Source of the DNA: Miscanthus floridulus
Lineage: Eukaryota > Streptophyta > Magnoliopsida > Poales > Poaceae
Length of the DNA: 64,000 nucleotides
NCBI RefSeq assembly: GCF_019320115.1
Contig: NC_089595.1
Location: forward strand, 105,159,611-105,223,610
Reading direction: 5' to 3'
Under the pieces are notes generated by a model. That model searched no databases. It was not told the DNA's origin and saw nothing but the letters and a program-made list of their open reading frames with translations. This document shows positions 13,712 to 32,608 of this stretch, piece by piece; position 1 is the first letter of the stretch, and every line of letters starts with the position of its first letter. The translations under genes and the position numbers were made by a program.

Positions 13712-15114
13712 GATTCAAGTGATGATGATCAATCTTCCACGTCCACCTCTGACCTTAATGAAGAATGAATCAAACTTATCAACAAGGTGGAGAAGATAAT
13801 CCAAAGACTCAATGTCAAGGGTGTGCCCATCCTAATTCAAGATTTCATCTTCACAAATCAAAGAAATAAGCAAAGAAAGAAAGAATGATATGAATGCGGC
13901 GAGTTGGGGCACTTTGTGGTAGTTTGTCCAAACAAGCCCACACCCAAGACAAAGAAGAAGGTGTGCAAGGACAAAGCACTCACATCAATAAGGTCATGGG
14001 ATGATTCTTCAAGTGAAGAAGAAGACCATCACAACAGGCGAGGCCACAAGTACTCATCATCAAGCTCTTTTTGTGTGTGCCTTATGGCACGAGGTAACGA
14101 AAGCTCATCCTCTAGTGAGAGTGATAGTGATGATCAAATGCCTTCTCTTAATGAACTTGTGCAAGAAAATCTTAAATATGCTAAGGCTTGCATTAGCCAA
14201 CAAAAGAAGCTAAAAATATTGCAAGAAAAGCTAGATAGTTCACAAGAAGCATATAAAACCTTGCTTGAATAATATGAGATATTTGCTAATCTCAATATTG
14301 AACTATCTACTAAAATTGAGCAACTTCAGGCTAGTGCAACAACAAATGCATGCACAATCAATGATGAGCAACTTGTAAAGAAAAATGAAAAACTAAAAGA
14401 AAAGTTAGCTAGCTCACAAGATGCTTATAAAAGTTTACTTGCTAAAATAGAAACCATGTGCAAACATTGTGATGAACTAACTAATAAAGTTGTTAATCTT
14501 GAAGTCGTCGGTACAACCCTCACCAAGGCACCTAAAAAGAAAAGTTTTATCTTTAACATGCCTAAAAAGGATGCTTCTACTTCTTGCAATAATTTATGTT
14601 TAGACTCACCCTTGTGCAACTAAGTTTGTGTTGAGAAAGTTATTGTAGATACATGCACACAAGAGGTCGCAATGGAGAATGAGTAACTCAAGCAAGAAGT
14701 GGCTCGGCTTACCAAGGACTTGACTCAAGTAAAAGGCAAAACAGAGCAAGCCCAATATCATCAAGATAACACCATTAAGGGAGTGAAGAGGCTTGATGAA
14801 GAACAAACCGTGGTTTGCTACGTGTGCCACAAGGAAGGCCACAAATCCTATGAGTGCAAGGTGAAGAATGGGGGAGGAGCTAAGAAGAAAGAGAAAAACA
14901 AAAAGGAAACAAGCAAGCTCTCCAACACCTACACCAACAAGGTAGACAAAAAGGCCTCCACACCTTATCTCTCTTGAAGAAGAAAAATGACAAGGTGGTG
15001 GCCATCAAGTTGAACAAGCAAACCAACAATGGGGCAAAACGCATTTGGGTGCCAAAGGAGATCATTTCCAACATGAAGAGCACCAAGAAGGTTTGGATCC
15101 CGAAAGGGAAGTGA
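12959..15114 (+). pseudogene. Copia gag with two zinc knuckles, dead by nonsense mutations
   Basis: From ATG 12959 one frame encodes a UBN2-type gag domain (about 13019-13549, containing LKLQELYDGTT and MRKIISVLPQKKY). An acidic Ser/Asp tract follows with a (GAT)n run at about 13680-13710. Next are a CCHC knuckle (YECGELGHFVVVCP, about 13886), a coiled-coil-like Gln/Lys/Glu stretch, and a second knuckle (CYVCHKEGHKSYEC, about 14815). The same frame is cut by stops at about 13004, 13547, 13766, 13886, 14270, 14620 and 14682, and a frameshift near 14975 precedes the terminal KKVWIPKGK and TGA (15112-15114). No protease, integrase or RT follows, so this was a gag-only or truncated member. Confidence 0.85.
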
Positions 15115-15246
15115 GAAGTCTAATGGACTTTAGGGAATTTAGAGATTTGGCAAAGTATGGGTGCATTTCATGGGGTGCATTATTATGGACAAGGTAATTG
15201 TTAAGTGGGTTAGTGAATACTATGGACCCAAATTTCCCTTCATGTG

Positions 15247-17167
15247 TGAAAGCTATAGTTTGGTTTTGGTTAATTGATGAAACTATAAGTGCTAACCTAG
15301 TTTATCAAAGTGATTATGAGATAGGTAGCACTATTCCAAGTGGTGAAGCAAATGAAGATCATGACATGATGATGGTGATTCCATGGTGATGATCAAATGC
15401 TTGGACTTGGAAAAGGAGAAAGGAAAACAAAAGGCTCAAGGCAAAGGTATAAGTGATAGGAGCCTTTTTATTTTGGTGATCAAGGCACTTAGCGAGTGTG
15501 ATCACATTAAGGTTCGATAGCTGTACTATTAAGAGGGGTGAAACTCATATCGAAATGCGGTTATCAAAGTGCCACTAGATGCTCTAACTTATTGCATATG
15601 CATTTAGGATCTAGTGGAGTGCTAACACCCTTGAAAATGTTTGTGAAAATATGCTAAAACACATGCATGAAGGTGATACACATTGTGTTTAGCACTTGGG
15701 AGCAAGGGTTTGAAACTCCACCGACGCTCTATACAGAAAAGACAGGACTTCACAGAGTGCACCGGACGCTGGCCTCAACTGGATCGGAGCGTCCAGTCAG
15801 TGGAAGCAGTGAAGACGCTGACGTCGGTCTTTGATCGGACGCTGGGTCACTTAGTGATCGGACGCTGATGGGGTGCGTCCAGTCCTATTGACGTGGCAAC
15901 ACACAGTGAAGTGAGTGACTGATCGGACGCTGGGTGAGTCCGGTCAAGGGTGACCGAACGCGTCCGATCGTGAAAAATTGTCTCTGGATGCTTACTGGAA
16001 ACGACTAGACGTTGAGGTCCTGTGTTTGGTTACTTCGAAGCAGCGCGTCCGGTCACAACTTAAATGTACTGATGACCGTTGAGATCGGGTGATCAGTGTT
16101 TGAAGCAGGGGCCACGTGGCGTGCATCACGCGATTGGATGCTGGGGTCCAGCGTCCGGTCGATCTGACCGGCGTGTCCGGTAGCCCTGTTTTTTAGTGGA
16201 CTGAGGAGCCAATGACTCTATTTTGTGGGGGCTTCTATTTAAGCCACATGACTGGCTCAAACTCACCCTCTTGGCCATTTGCATTGACATAGCAACCTTG
16301 TGAGCTTAGCCAAAGCCCTCCCACTCATCTCCATCATTGATTCATCATCTTTGTGAGATTGGGAGATAATACAAGTGCATTGCATGAGTGATTGCATCTA
16401 GAGGCACTTAGTATTCGTGTTTCACTGCGGGGTTCACTTGTTTCTCTTGGTGGTTGCCGCCACCTAGACGGCTTGAAGCAGCGAGGATCGTCGAATGGAG
16501 GTTGGTGATTGTCTCCGGGTACGATCGTGGTAATTATGAGGGGTCTTGTGCCTTCCCCGGTAGAGCGCCGAAAGGTAACTCTAGTGGATTGCTCGTGTCA
16601 TTGAGTTACCTCACTTGTGGGTAGGTTCTTGCAGTGTCCAATTGTGTGGACGAGGTTTGTGCAACACCTCTTAGCTGTCGAACCACCAAGTGTTGGTCGA
16701 TACAACGGGGACTAGCGTGCCGGCAAGCACGTGAACCTCAGGAGAAAAATTGATTGTCTCTCGCCCTTTGGTATTCTCTCGGTGATTGATTTAGTATTCA
16801 TCTTGTGATTGGTTCACTCCTCTATACGACGGTATAATCACCCTACTCACTCATTTATATTCTTACAAACTAGTTGTAGCAAACTCTTTAGTGTAGCTAG
16901 AATGGAGAGCTTGCTTTGTAGTTTAAGTTCATCTAGTGGAGCTCTTTAGTATAGCAAGTATGAGAGCTCTTAGTGAGTAGTGACATAGCAAAATGTGTGT
17001 TTAGTGATCATAGCAACTAGAATTGTTGGATAGGTGGCTTGCAATCCTTGTAGAGCTAGAGCAAGTTTGCATTTCGCTATTTAGTACACTAATCAAATTG
17101 CTCTAGTTGGTTTGTAGGTTTTTAAATAGGATATTCACCCCCCCTCTAGCCATATTAAGACCTTTCA
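15247..17167 (+). mobile_element. LTR (copia-type, family 1), copy C
   Basis: This 1921-bp LTR runs from TGAAAGCTATAG to GACCTTTCA, in direct orientation with copy A. Flanks are ATGTG on the left and CCATA on the right, so no clean target duplication is present. It abuts the family-2 gag remnant, which has a different 5' LTR. It is therefore either an inserted solo LTR whose duplication has decayed or one end of a rearranged element. Confidence 0.7.
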
Positions 17168-18960
17168 CCATATTATGTAACTAGATTTAATTTCTTGCAA
17201 TTTCAATTAGCATCTAGTTCATTTTCATGCCTAGGTTTGTATTTATATGTTTAATCTTTTATCTTGCATACACTAGATATATCTTATGGTAGGCTTGCTC
17301 AGTTTTCCTCTTAATCCTTGAAGCAAACCTACAATGCATGTATATTTCGCCAAAAAGAGCCTATTTCAGAGAGGCCATGAGTCTTCCAAATTAGATGATC
17401 CTAGAGCTAAACCTCTAAAACTTAATTGGCAAAAAAAACTTCTGATGCTTGAACAAATAACTGTAAACTAAAAATGAACTCAAATGATAACAAAATCTCT
17501 AAAGATAGAAAGAGTGGGAAATCAAAAGAACTAAAGATAATGAAAATTAGATGTAATCAAAGACTAGTGCTCATTCAGTGAAAACAGTACTTCCATGTTT
17601 GTATCAATGACTAACCTGACGAGTCGAAGGACTAATTCACGGCTGACCACTTGAGAAATAAAAAAAAAAGAGTTTGCAAAATATCTCAACTGATGAAAAT
17701 AGGTGCCCGGACACTGAAGGCAACTTTACCAACAAAGTCCTTAACTGAAAAAACAGACATGGCATCAGACTAATCAGATGAACCTAAAGTAAAACTGAAA
17801 ATAAAATTTACTGAAACTGAACATTCTAAACTAAAGAATAATTAACTGCATATTCTAATTCAGATGAACCTAAAGTGAATAATTAACTGCATATTCTAAT
17901 GCCTAATCAGATGAACCTAAAGTGAAACTAAAAAAACATTAAAAACTGAAGAAGTATTTAACTGCATAATCTACTGGCATATACACAGTGATCACAAAAA
18001 CAGAAAATATCAAGTAAAATAATATAATAAAAATTAAAAAGAGTACATCAGCAACCACTGACATATCAGACATCAGATAACTGAAAAAAAATCAACAAGT
18101 ATCATTCAAGCATCAGCTACCATTCAACTATTTGCTGAATATGTGGAGTAGATTACATCATAAGCTAGTTCGAAAAAATATCAAAAACCATATACAATAC
18201 CACAGAAAACAAATCCCACTTACCACATACAAATGAACAAATCATTCCGCATCAAATATGAAACCCTATGAGAACGACTCCTAATACAAACAACCAACAC
18301 GAAATTTGACACAGCCTGGAACCTAGAACTTGCATTCAGCATGGAAAATGAAACCTAATGAGAACAACTCATAATACAAACAACCAACACGAAATCTGAG
18401 AAAAAAACTGGAACCTAGAACTGACATACAACCTGGATCCAAACCCTAAGACAGGGGAGCTCCGAACTCAAATCAGCTGAACCTACAACATCGAATCTAA
18501 CATTGAAACCTAAAACTGACACACAGCCTGGAACCTCAACATGAGTAAACTAAACTCCACCCCCAGATCTGCGCAGAAAAACAACATTGACGGGGTGTCG
18601 AACGCCCGATCTAAGCAAACACAAATTCCACAAGACGCCGGAACACAACGAATAACACAGAAAAATGGCGCGCAAATGAGATAACTTAGCTCGACAAAGA
18701 CGTGGAGTTGCGAGTCGCCATGACGCCAGAGAACGAGTCAACCACGACTGGGGCCCCCGAGTGGCCGCGACGGGGAAGCGAAGAGTCAGCGCGACAGGGG
18801 AGCGGCGCGTTGCCGCGACGGGGGAGCGACGAGTCGCCCTGACTCGTCTTGAAGAAGATGATGAGAAATGAAATGGGAAAAGGGGAAAACGGAAGCCAAA
18901 ACTTCGGGCACGACTCCCGAAAAATCAAAACAGTAACGCACTCAGCTGGGCCCCACATGT
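17168..18960. other. A-rich interval with possible minus-strand exons
   Basis: Mostly A-rich DNA resembling 1-486. On the minus strand, about 17696-17745 reads VKDFVGKVAFSVRAPI, and about 17608-17648 is followed by a GTTAGT donor-like site. These may be displaced 5' exons of the Ulp1-like gene. A GC-rich patch at 18690-18860 with an ATG at about 18721 (-) may be a first exon or promoter. All of this is tentative. Confidence 0.25.
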
Positions 18961-19671
18961 CACAGAAACAAACCCATCAGCACGCAACAAAGACCATATC
19001 GGATGCTGCAAAACAAAAAACAACACAGATCGGACGGCAAAAAAAAAAAACGGTTACTCAGCAACAACAAAACAACCGGGCACTGTTTAGCATTTCTGTA
19101 AAAAAAAGGCTCAATTCTATTTTTCACGGGATGCAGAAGCAATGTGTCCGGTGCAAATTCGTGATCATTTAGAGCCATCCAAATACTCGAGGCGAGAAGA
19201 ATAACAATCTCCGTGAAGAAGAGTGGAACCGTTAGTGAAATGTCATGTGGTTCAGACAAATTTGGCACTCACAGGTTCAGGAGACCCCCAACAACCAGTA
19301 GCAAAGGAGCAAAATGGAGGAACAAATATTCCACTGTTTCAGTCACTTCGAGTTTGATAAAGCACATGATGGTAGAAAGGCAGGCCCATATTATGGCGTT
19401 GTGGTAACCCTCCGGTGCTTAACTTATCTTTCATGTGAAGCCAACAAAAAAAACTTGAATTTTACTACAGCGTGGACGTGCAGGAAACCCACCTTCCGAC
19501 TGCACATTCTATTTTGGGAAATAAATAACTTAGCTTGCAAAAAAAGGGGAAAAAACGGGCGTGGGAAGGCTCCGTGCGTGGTCGCGTCTTCTGGGCATAC
19601 ACGCGTAGGACGAGCACATTTCCCAAAGTTCGGCCCATCTTAAAAAGCACATACCCAGCTTAGGTCGAGTT

Positions 19672-20210
19672 CATCCTCTGTGGTAATACCCGTAGGTCAT
19701 GTCCTCCACAAAATGCTCAACTGATCCTTAAAGAGACTCAAGAAGAAAAAGACCTTTTGCTTTTGGATAGCATGACCTCCATAGCCAATTATAAGTCTGA
19801 TGATGCACACAGATCATTGCTCAGAAAATGTATGTATGATTTGGTTGAAGAAAAGAGATTATTGCACCAAATATAAGACCGCTAGTCATACTTGCTAGTT
19901 ACATCAAATGCCTTACACATAGCTGCTCCAAGGATTTGATTTTGTTGAAAAGTTTCAATCAACAAGGGCATGTGGAGAAACAGATCGAGTGCATATCCCT
20001 TTCGTTCGCGTTGTGGGAAGACATTGATCTATTATTGGCAAATGAGAGCAACTATGGAAATATTTGGCTCCACACTCGACCTCCCTAGACATCATCCCAA
20101 AAGACGAGGCACGTTTTTGCCATCTTAAAAGTTCACTGAAGCTAACCCCTGTGTATCTGTGCAACAATCGTAAAAGATCATTTCACAAAAGGAGCCTTTC
20201 TTTATTTGAT
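19672..20210 (+). pseudogene. Unrecognised gene fragment with frameshifts
   Basis: Successive plus-strand frames look coding, although no ORF is long. One segment reads ETQEEKDLLLLDSMTSIANY (about 19735-19800), another reads VEKQIECISLSFALWEDIDL (about 19970-20035), and a third reads LDIIPKDEARFCHLKSSLKL (about 20085-20145). They are joined only by frame changes near 19875 and 20085 and by a stop near 19710. I do not recognise the family. It looks like a captured or retrotransposed gene fragment. The call rests on amino-acid texture alone. Confidence 0.35.
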
Positions 20211-20347
20211 TAGGAAGCTTGCCATTTTTGCTGTGAGTAATAAACTAGTACAGTATATGTATATCCCTTTTTCGACACAGGAACAGGCACAGCATGTCGT
20301 GCCGCTGCAAAAGAAAAGAAATTTGAAGAGATCCAATTCAGCGATAT

Positions 20348-20472
20348 GGCCCGTTCGCTTCGCTGAAAAAACAAACTAAAACACTGTTCTGACTAATTTG
20401 TTATAAAAGAAAAACACTATTTCAACTGAAAAAATAAGTTAAAAAATACGAATTATAAGACAAACGAACTGG
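20348..20472. mobile_element. hAT-type MITE
   Basis: A 125-bp element with imperfect inverted ends, GGCCCGTTCGCTTCGCTG and, on the other side, GACAAACGAACTGG. Its AT-rich core and ends match the common grass hAT MITE pattern. The flanking 8-bp duplication is not clear. Confidence 0.55.
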
Positions 20473-20491
20473 ACCGATCTGTCCACCATCA

Positions 20492-20620
20492 GTCTGTTCG
20501 GTTGGCTGGTTCGTATCGTTGCTGTTTCGTGAAGAAGTACTACTGGCTGATTTGTGTGATTGAGAAATATTATTTCGACTAGAAATCGTTTACGACAAAC
20601 CATGGCAAAACAAACAGGCT
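20492..20620. mobile_element. hAT-type MITE, second copy
   Basis: A 129-bp AT-rich element bounded by GTCTGTTCGGTTGG and CAAAACAAACAGGCT as imperfect inverted ends. It lies just downstream of the previous MITE, in the region upstream of the hexokinase gene. Confidence 0.45.
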
Positions 20621-20629
20621 GCATCGTAT

Positions 20630-27327
<6,698 letters not shown>

Positions 27328-27648
27328 TCTTGAAAACGGGCGTGGATCAAACTTTGAGTGTAGCTTCCATTTTCTTTTTTTTCCCCCTTCAAACATTCCT
27401 AATGTTCCAGCTCTCCTCGGGGAATTTTTTGGCTTCCTTTCTTGGTTATTCTGTGGATGCACATAAGTGTCTGCAGCGGGATATAGCTAGTATAGAACCA
27501 ATGAGTTTGGAGGTTATCTAATGGCATAAGGTTTGGACGGCAGGAGGCATGGAAATGGAAGCTGAACAATGCCATTCATGTTCTGCCCATTTTTTCCCCT
27601 TGTATGGTGTTGTAAAACAAACGAAATTTTAACTTTTTTTGTGTTGGT

Positions 27649-27654
27649 AATAAA
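27649..27654 (+). terminator. Putative hexokinase polyadenylation signal
   Basis: AATAAA about 320 bp after the hexokinase stop. The 607-bp gap to the convergent receptor-kinase stop (27935) holds both 3' ends. Nothing else was recognised in that gap. Confidence 0.45.
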
Positions 27655-27934
27655 GAGGAGCATACGATCGAATTGACCATTTGTTCTCTTCATTGCTTCG
27701 TCAAATATATGATTTGATTTAGGCTTATGGTTTTTCAAATCAAATTATATAGTTTTGGAGTTACGGTACATACACACCTATAGTATTGGCTGGCACTGCC
27801 ACTGTGGCATTGTCCATCAGTGTTGTGATGAGTGATGACTATGCTTTGCTCTGCTGTCAGGCTAAGACCGTGCACAAGGTGCTGGTGCACCATCCCATAT
27901 CGCTTCAAGCCTCAGGTGGTCAGAATTCCTATAG

Positions 27935-30900
27935 TCATTGCTCATTCTGCTTTTCTTCAGACGTTGCAGTCGTCGAAACAGCCCTTCCCATCGTCGTCAA
28001 TCGCTTTGGCATCGGAGAGTTGTTTTCGGCTGCTGCCTCCCCACGCACCTGCAGCAGCGGAGCGGCGTCGTAGTCGGCGACCTTCTCGTCGAAGGTCCTC
28101 TGGTGCGCCTGTTCACACCGCTGCAGTATCTGAAGCACACCCTTCATCGTCGGCCGCGAGGACGGCTGGCGACCGGTGCATATAATGCCGAGCTTGAAGA
28201 CGGCCTCAACTTCGTCACCGTAGCCGGCGTCCGCGATGCACTTGTCTGCGGCATCGGCGATGCTTTTACCGGACTGCAGGTGCCGCCACGCCCAGTCGGC
28301 CAGGGAGCCGTGCTCGCCGCCGTCGTTGGCCTCCCTGCCGGTGGTCAGCTCCAAGAGAACGACCCCGAAGCTGTACACGTCGACCTTCTCGTTCACCTTC
28401 CTCGTGTACGCGCACTCTGCACAAAGGAACGTGACAGATAAGCTGACGTGTCACTGTAACTGGCGTTCGTTCGTCAGGATCACTAATCAGCAAGACGAGA
28501 CACGTACCGGGAGCCATGTAGCCGAATGATCCGGCGACGGCGGACACCGTGTCGGGCGTGCCGGCATGGACCAACATCCGCGCGAGCCCGAAGTCGGCGA
28601 CCTTGGCGTTGAGCTCCGAGTCGAGCAAGATGTTGCTGGACTTGACGTCGCGGTGCACGATGGGCGGCGAGCACTCGTGGTGCATGTAGTACAGCCCGCG
28701 CGCGGCGCCGACGGCCACCTTGACCCTCGTCGGCCAGTCCAGCGGCTCCCGCCGGACCGACGGGGCCCTCGCCATGGCGCTCCCGGCGGTCCCGGCCGGC
28801 CTTTTGTGTCCGTGCAGCCACTGGTCCAGGCTGCCGTTGCCCATGAACTCGTAGACGAGGAGCTTGGTCTCCGCGCGGGAGAGGCAGCACAGGAGCTTCA
28901 CGATGTTGCTGTGCCGGATGTGGCCGAGGATGTCCACCTCCGACGCGAACTCGCGCTCCAGCTTCTTGTCCAGGCTCCCGCCGGCCCAGATGCGCTTCAC
29001 GGCCACGGTGCCCCCCGCTTCGCCGCTGCTCCGACTGGTGTACGTGACGCGGTACACGCGCCCCGAGCCGCCCTTGCCGATGAGGTTCTCGTCGGCGAGC
29101 CCGCGCAGCACGGAGGCCTCGCCGAAGTCCAGGGGCTGGAAAGCGGTGAGCTTCCAGGGGTCCTCGGCCCGCGCGAGCCGCCGCTTCCGCCTCTTGATGT
29201 CGCGGACGACGAAGACGGCGAGCGCCGCGATGAGTACGACGAGCGCGGCGCCCGCGCCGAGGAGGCCCGTGCGGAGACGCGGCGAGACATGGTCGCCTGC
29301 CTGGGCCGCGCACGAGCGCAGGCCCGACAACGGCGCGGCGGTGCAGAGGCCTGGATTGCCCATGAAGCTTTGGTCGTAGGTGCGGGCGAGCACGTCCGGG
29401 ACCTCGCCGGTGAGCTGGTTGGACGACAGGTTAAGCTGGTTCAACCTCAGCGATTCCAGCGCCGGCGGTATGGCGCCGGAAAGCTGGTTTGACGAAAGGT
29501 CCAGCAGGGTGAGCTCCGGCATCGAGCCTAACCCCGCCGGTATCCCGCCGGTGAGCTGGTTATGGCTTAAGTTCATCTGCGACACGCCACTGAGCGACGC
29601 AATGCTCTCTGGGATTGCCCCAGACAGCTGGTTCGCCGACAGGTCCAGCTCTTGCAGAAGGGGCATCCCAGCGGAGAACCCCGCCGGTATATCGCCGGAG
29701 AACAAGTTATTGCTGGCGTGGAACTTCTGGAGTTTAGTGGCCGATGACGGGATCGGTCCGGTGAACTGGTTGGTGTCGATGTCAAGCCTCGACAGGTTCC
29801 AATACAGCTTCTCCGGCAGGCTTCCGCCCAGCCGTCCGTTGTTCTCCATTGACACGGTCAAAAGCTTCGGTACCGTCCATAGAGCGGCCGGCACCTCGCC
29901 GAACAACTGGTTATCTCCGACCATCAGCCATATGAGACTCGTGCAGTTGGCAAGACTGAATGGAATTGAGCCGTTCAAGCGGTTGCCGGAGGCGGTGAGC
30001 ACCCACAGCTGGTTGTGGTCGCAGATTCCCGCCGGTATTGGGCCGGAAAAGTTGTTGTCGTCGATCTGTATGTCTCTCAACACCGGCGTCTGTTTTCCGA
30101 GCCCCGCCGGGAGCTCTCCGCTGAGGCTGTTGTTCCACAGCCATAAGAATACCAAGGATGGTAGATGGGCAATGCTTGCCGGTATCTCGCCGGTGAGCTT
30201 GTTCTGGTGCAAATTCAGGAGCCTTAGGTTCATCAAGCCTCCAAAGCTCTCTGAGATGGTTCCACTCAGCTGGTTCTCGGACAGGTCGACCTCTACCAAA
30301 CCTGTTGCTCCGATTGGGCCATTGATGCCGAGGTCACCAGAGAGATTGTTGATGTACAGATACAAATTCGTCAACTTCTGGAGGTTCCATATCCCGGGTG
30401 GTATGTTTCCGGTGAATCCATTCATCGACAGGTCGAGCCACTCCATCTCCGGCATTTCTGTGACATAGCTCGGGATCTCGCCGGTGAGGTTGCAGTCGGC
30501 CAGCCAGACGGTCGTTAGCTTCGTCAAGTTCTTGAAAGACTCCGGCAGCACGCCGGCACTGAAGGGAGTCGTCTCGATCTTGAGCGTCTGAAGGCTAACC
30601 AGCTCACCGAGCTCCGGCGGGATGGTGCCGGTGAACTGGTTCCCTCCGAGAGCAAGGTACGTCAGGTTCGTGAGCTTGGATACCGCCGCCGGTATCGCGC
30701 CGGTGAAGTTGTTGTGGTTCAAGGCGAGGTAAGTCAGGTTGCCGCCCCCAAGCCGGTTGATGTCGGCCGGGAGCTCCCCGACGAGCTGGTTGTAGGAGAG
30801 GTCGACGCGCGCGAGGACGGAGCAGTTGTAGAGGAACGCAGGGAAGCCGCCGCCGACGCTGGTGTTGGAGAGGTCGAGCACCGTGAGGGCGGTGAGCCCG

Positions 30901-31193
30901 CCAACGGCGTCGGGGATGGTGGTGCCGGTGCCGGTGCCGGCCAGCGCGACGTTGGTGAGGTTGAGCGAGGTGACCCGCCCGACCCCGTCGCAGGTCACGT
31001 AGGCCCACTTGCACAGCGGCGCCGCGGCCTTCGCGTTGCTCCACGACGCGAGCGGCGCCGGGTCGCCCCATGCGCTCTTGATCTGGAGCAGCAGCCGCGC
31101 CTCGGCGTCCTGCTGCGCCGCGGCGTGGCGCGGGAGGCACAACGCCGAGGCGAGGCAGACGCAGGCGCACAGCAGGGGCAGGACGCGTGCCAT
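27935..31193 (-). CDS. LRR receptor-like protein kinase (subfamily XI-like)
   Basis: Two exons, 31193-28508 and 28416-27935, with a 91-bp GT/AG intron that splits the Glu codon of the APE motif; the protein has 1055 residues. In order: a signal peptide (about 1-26); an N-terminal LRR cap ending CKWAYVTC (about 61-68); about twenty LRRs with NxLxGxIP repeats (about 75-605); a transmembrane helix (about 643-663) followed by RDIKRRKRR; and a Ser/Thr kinase domain. The kinase has GKGGSGRV at 706-713, Lys733 in AVK, HRDVKSSN at about 847-854, DFG at 867-869 and GSFGYMAPE at about 888-896. All catalytic residues are present, so it should be an active RD kinase at the plasma membrane. Relatives in subfamily XI (HAESA/HSL and HAIKU2 types) perceive peptides, but the ligand cannot be told from sequence. 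The 3' exon carries VYSFGVVLLELTTGREAND. Confidence 0.93.
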
Positions 31194-31360
31194 GGTTTTG
31201 GCGTGCGTGGCTTTTGGTTGGGGTGGCTCCGCGTGATTTTTTCGGCCGACCGACGGCGCGCGCGTTCAGTTTGCTCGGCGGGCGCGGTGGTGGCCTGCCA
31301 TCGCGGAGCGTGTGGTGCGATGCGGTGTGAACTGTGAACGCTGGAGCTTGCCCGCGCACA

Positions 31361-31370
31361 CATTATATAC
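31361..31370 (-). promoter_or_regulatory. TATA box of the receptor-kinase gene
   Basis: On the minus strand GTATATAATG lies about 170 bp upstream of the ATG at 31193. That gives an expected start near 31335 and a 5' UTR of about 140 bp. Confidence 0.6.
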
Positions 31371-32485
31371 TGGTTACTGGGAACGGGACGGGGACGGTGA
31401 CGCCCGGCCTTTTGCATTGTCCCGTTAATTATTGGCTCGTTTGGGCGGGGCTGTTGGGCGATGGTTGCTTGGAAGCTTCAGAGTCGCTGGTGTCACTGGA
31501 TAGTGGCGGTTGCACGTTGTTTTATTGGGTTTAGACGGGTCAAAATTTTAGCTTAGTTTCAACGGAATATGTTTGTTTGTTTATTAATAAAAAAAGAGAG
31601 GATATGTTTTTTTTGAAGAAAAAAGAGAGGATATGTTCGAGTTGAAGTTGTTTGATGTGGCTGCTAAACTACGGGCCAAACTTACAGCTACGTGGCTTAG
31701 TGGCAAGGATTGTTAGATAAACTTCGTTGATTTTGTGGCCATCTCGAAAGACAATAGCACACAATCTGTTCTGGTTCTTTGGACTACAAGAGTGCTGCGG
31801 CGGCTCTTTTTCTAGGCTGGACGAAAAAATAGCCAGGCTATTCCCCTGCAGCCATCAGCGGGATGAGATCGACCGCTTGCGACAAAAAGGAATGGTCTGA
31901 AAATCAGATGATCAGGTAGCTGTCAGCCCAAAGAGATTTGGCATTCACCATTTTGTTATTATTATCATTGAACGGGGCAAACACGTGAATGTGCCTGTTT
32001 AAAGTAAAATTCTATTTCACAACCGTGTGTTTCTTGGGTATGTTTGTCTTGTCTGTTCTCCAACTCTAATGAGAAATTAGGGTCCAGGGCTAGGGTGAAG
32101 AGATAATAGAAGCTAGACTCTGTTTGAAACCGCTTATAATCAATTTGACTATAATCACCGTACCATTGGTATTTTTGATTCTCAATTGATCTAGTTCAAA
32201 GTTCTGAAGCGGCAATCAAAAGAATTAGAAATAATCGAAATGTTAAGCAGAATTCTCATATTTATTCATTGAGAATCTAATTATAAGAGGAAAACAAATA
32301 GGGCCAAGGTTTAAGGAGGTCTGCTGGTGGTGGCAGGCACGACGAGCACGTTTGGATTCGTTGCCGGCTTGCCTCACCTCACCTTGCCAGGCCGGGCGAG
32401 CCAGATTGGCTAGCCCAGGTTAGCAAGGATTTTCTTGCCAGCACAAGAACCGAGACAGTGAGCTAGCACATCGAAACACCTCTAT

Positions 32486-32608
32486 GGCCCTGTTCGCTTC
32501 TCTTATAATCCGTCTTTTTCAGCTTATTTTTTCAGTCGAAACATTGTTTTTCTCTAACAACAAATCAGCTGAAACAGTGTTTCGACTTTTCAGCGAAGCG
32601 AACGGGGC
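32486..32608. mobile_element. hAT-type MITE
   Basis: A 123-bp element with ends GGCCCTGTTCGCTT and AAGCGAACGGGGC as near-perfect inverted repeats around an AT-rich core containing TTTTTCAGC. Same family pattern as 20348. Confidence 0.7.

Noticed and set aside
13677..13712. GAT trinucleotide run as an independent microsatellite locus
   Set aside because: It encodes the acidic Asp tract of gag and belongs to that pseudogene.
28566..31337. Long plus-strand frames (308, 362 and 207 codons) opposite the receptor kinase
   Set aside because: They are antisense shadows of the GC-rich LRR and kinase exons. The minus strand has complete domains and splice logic.
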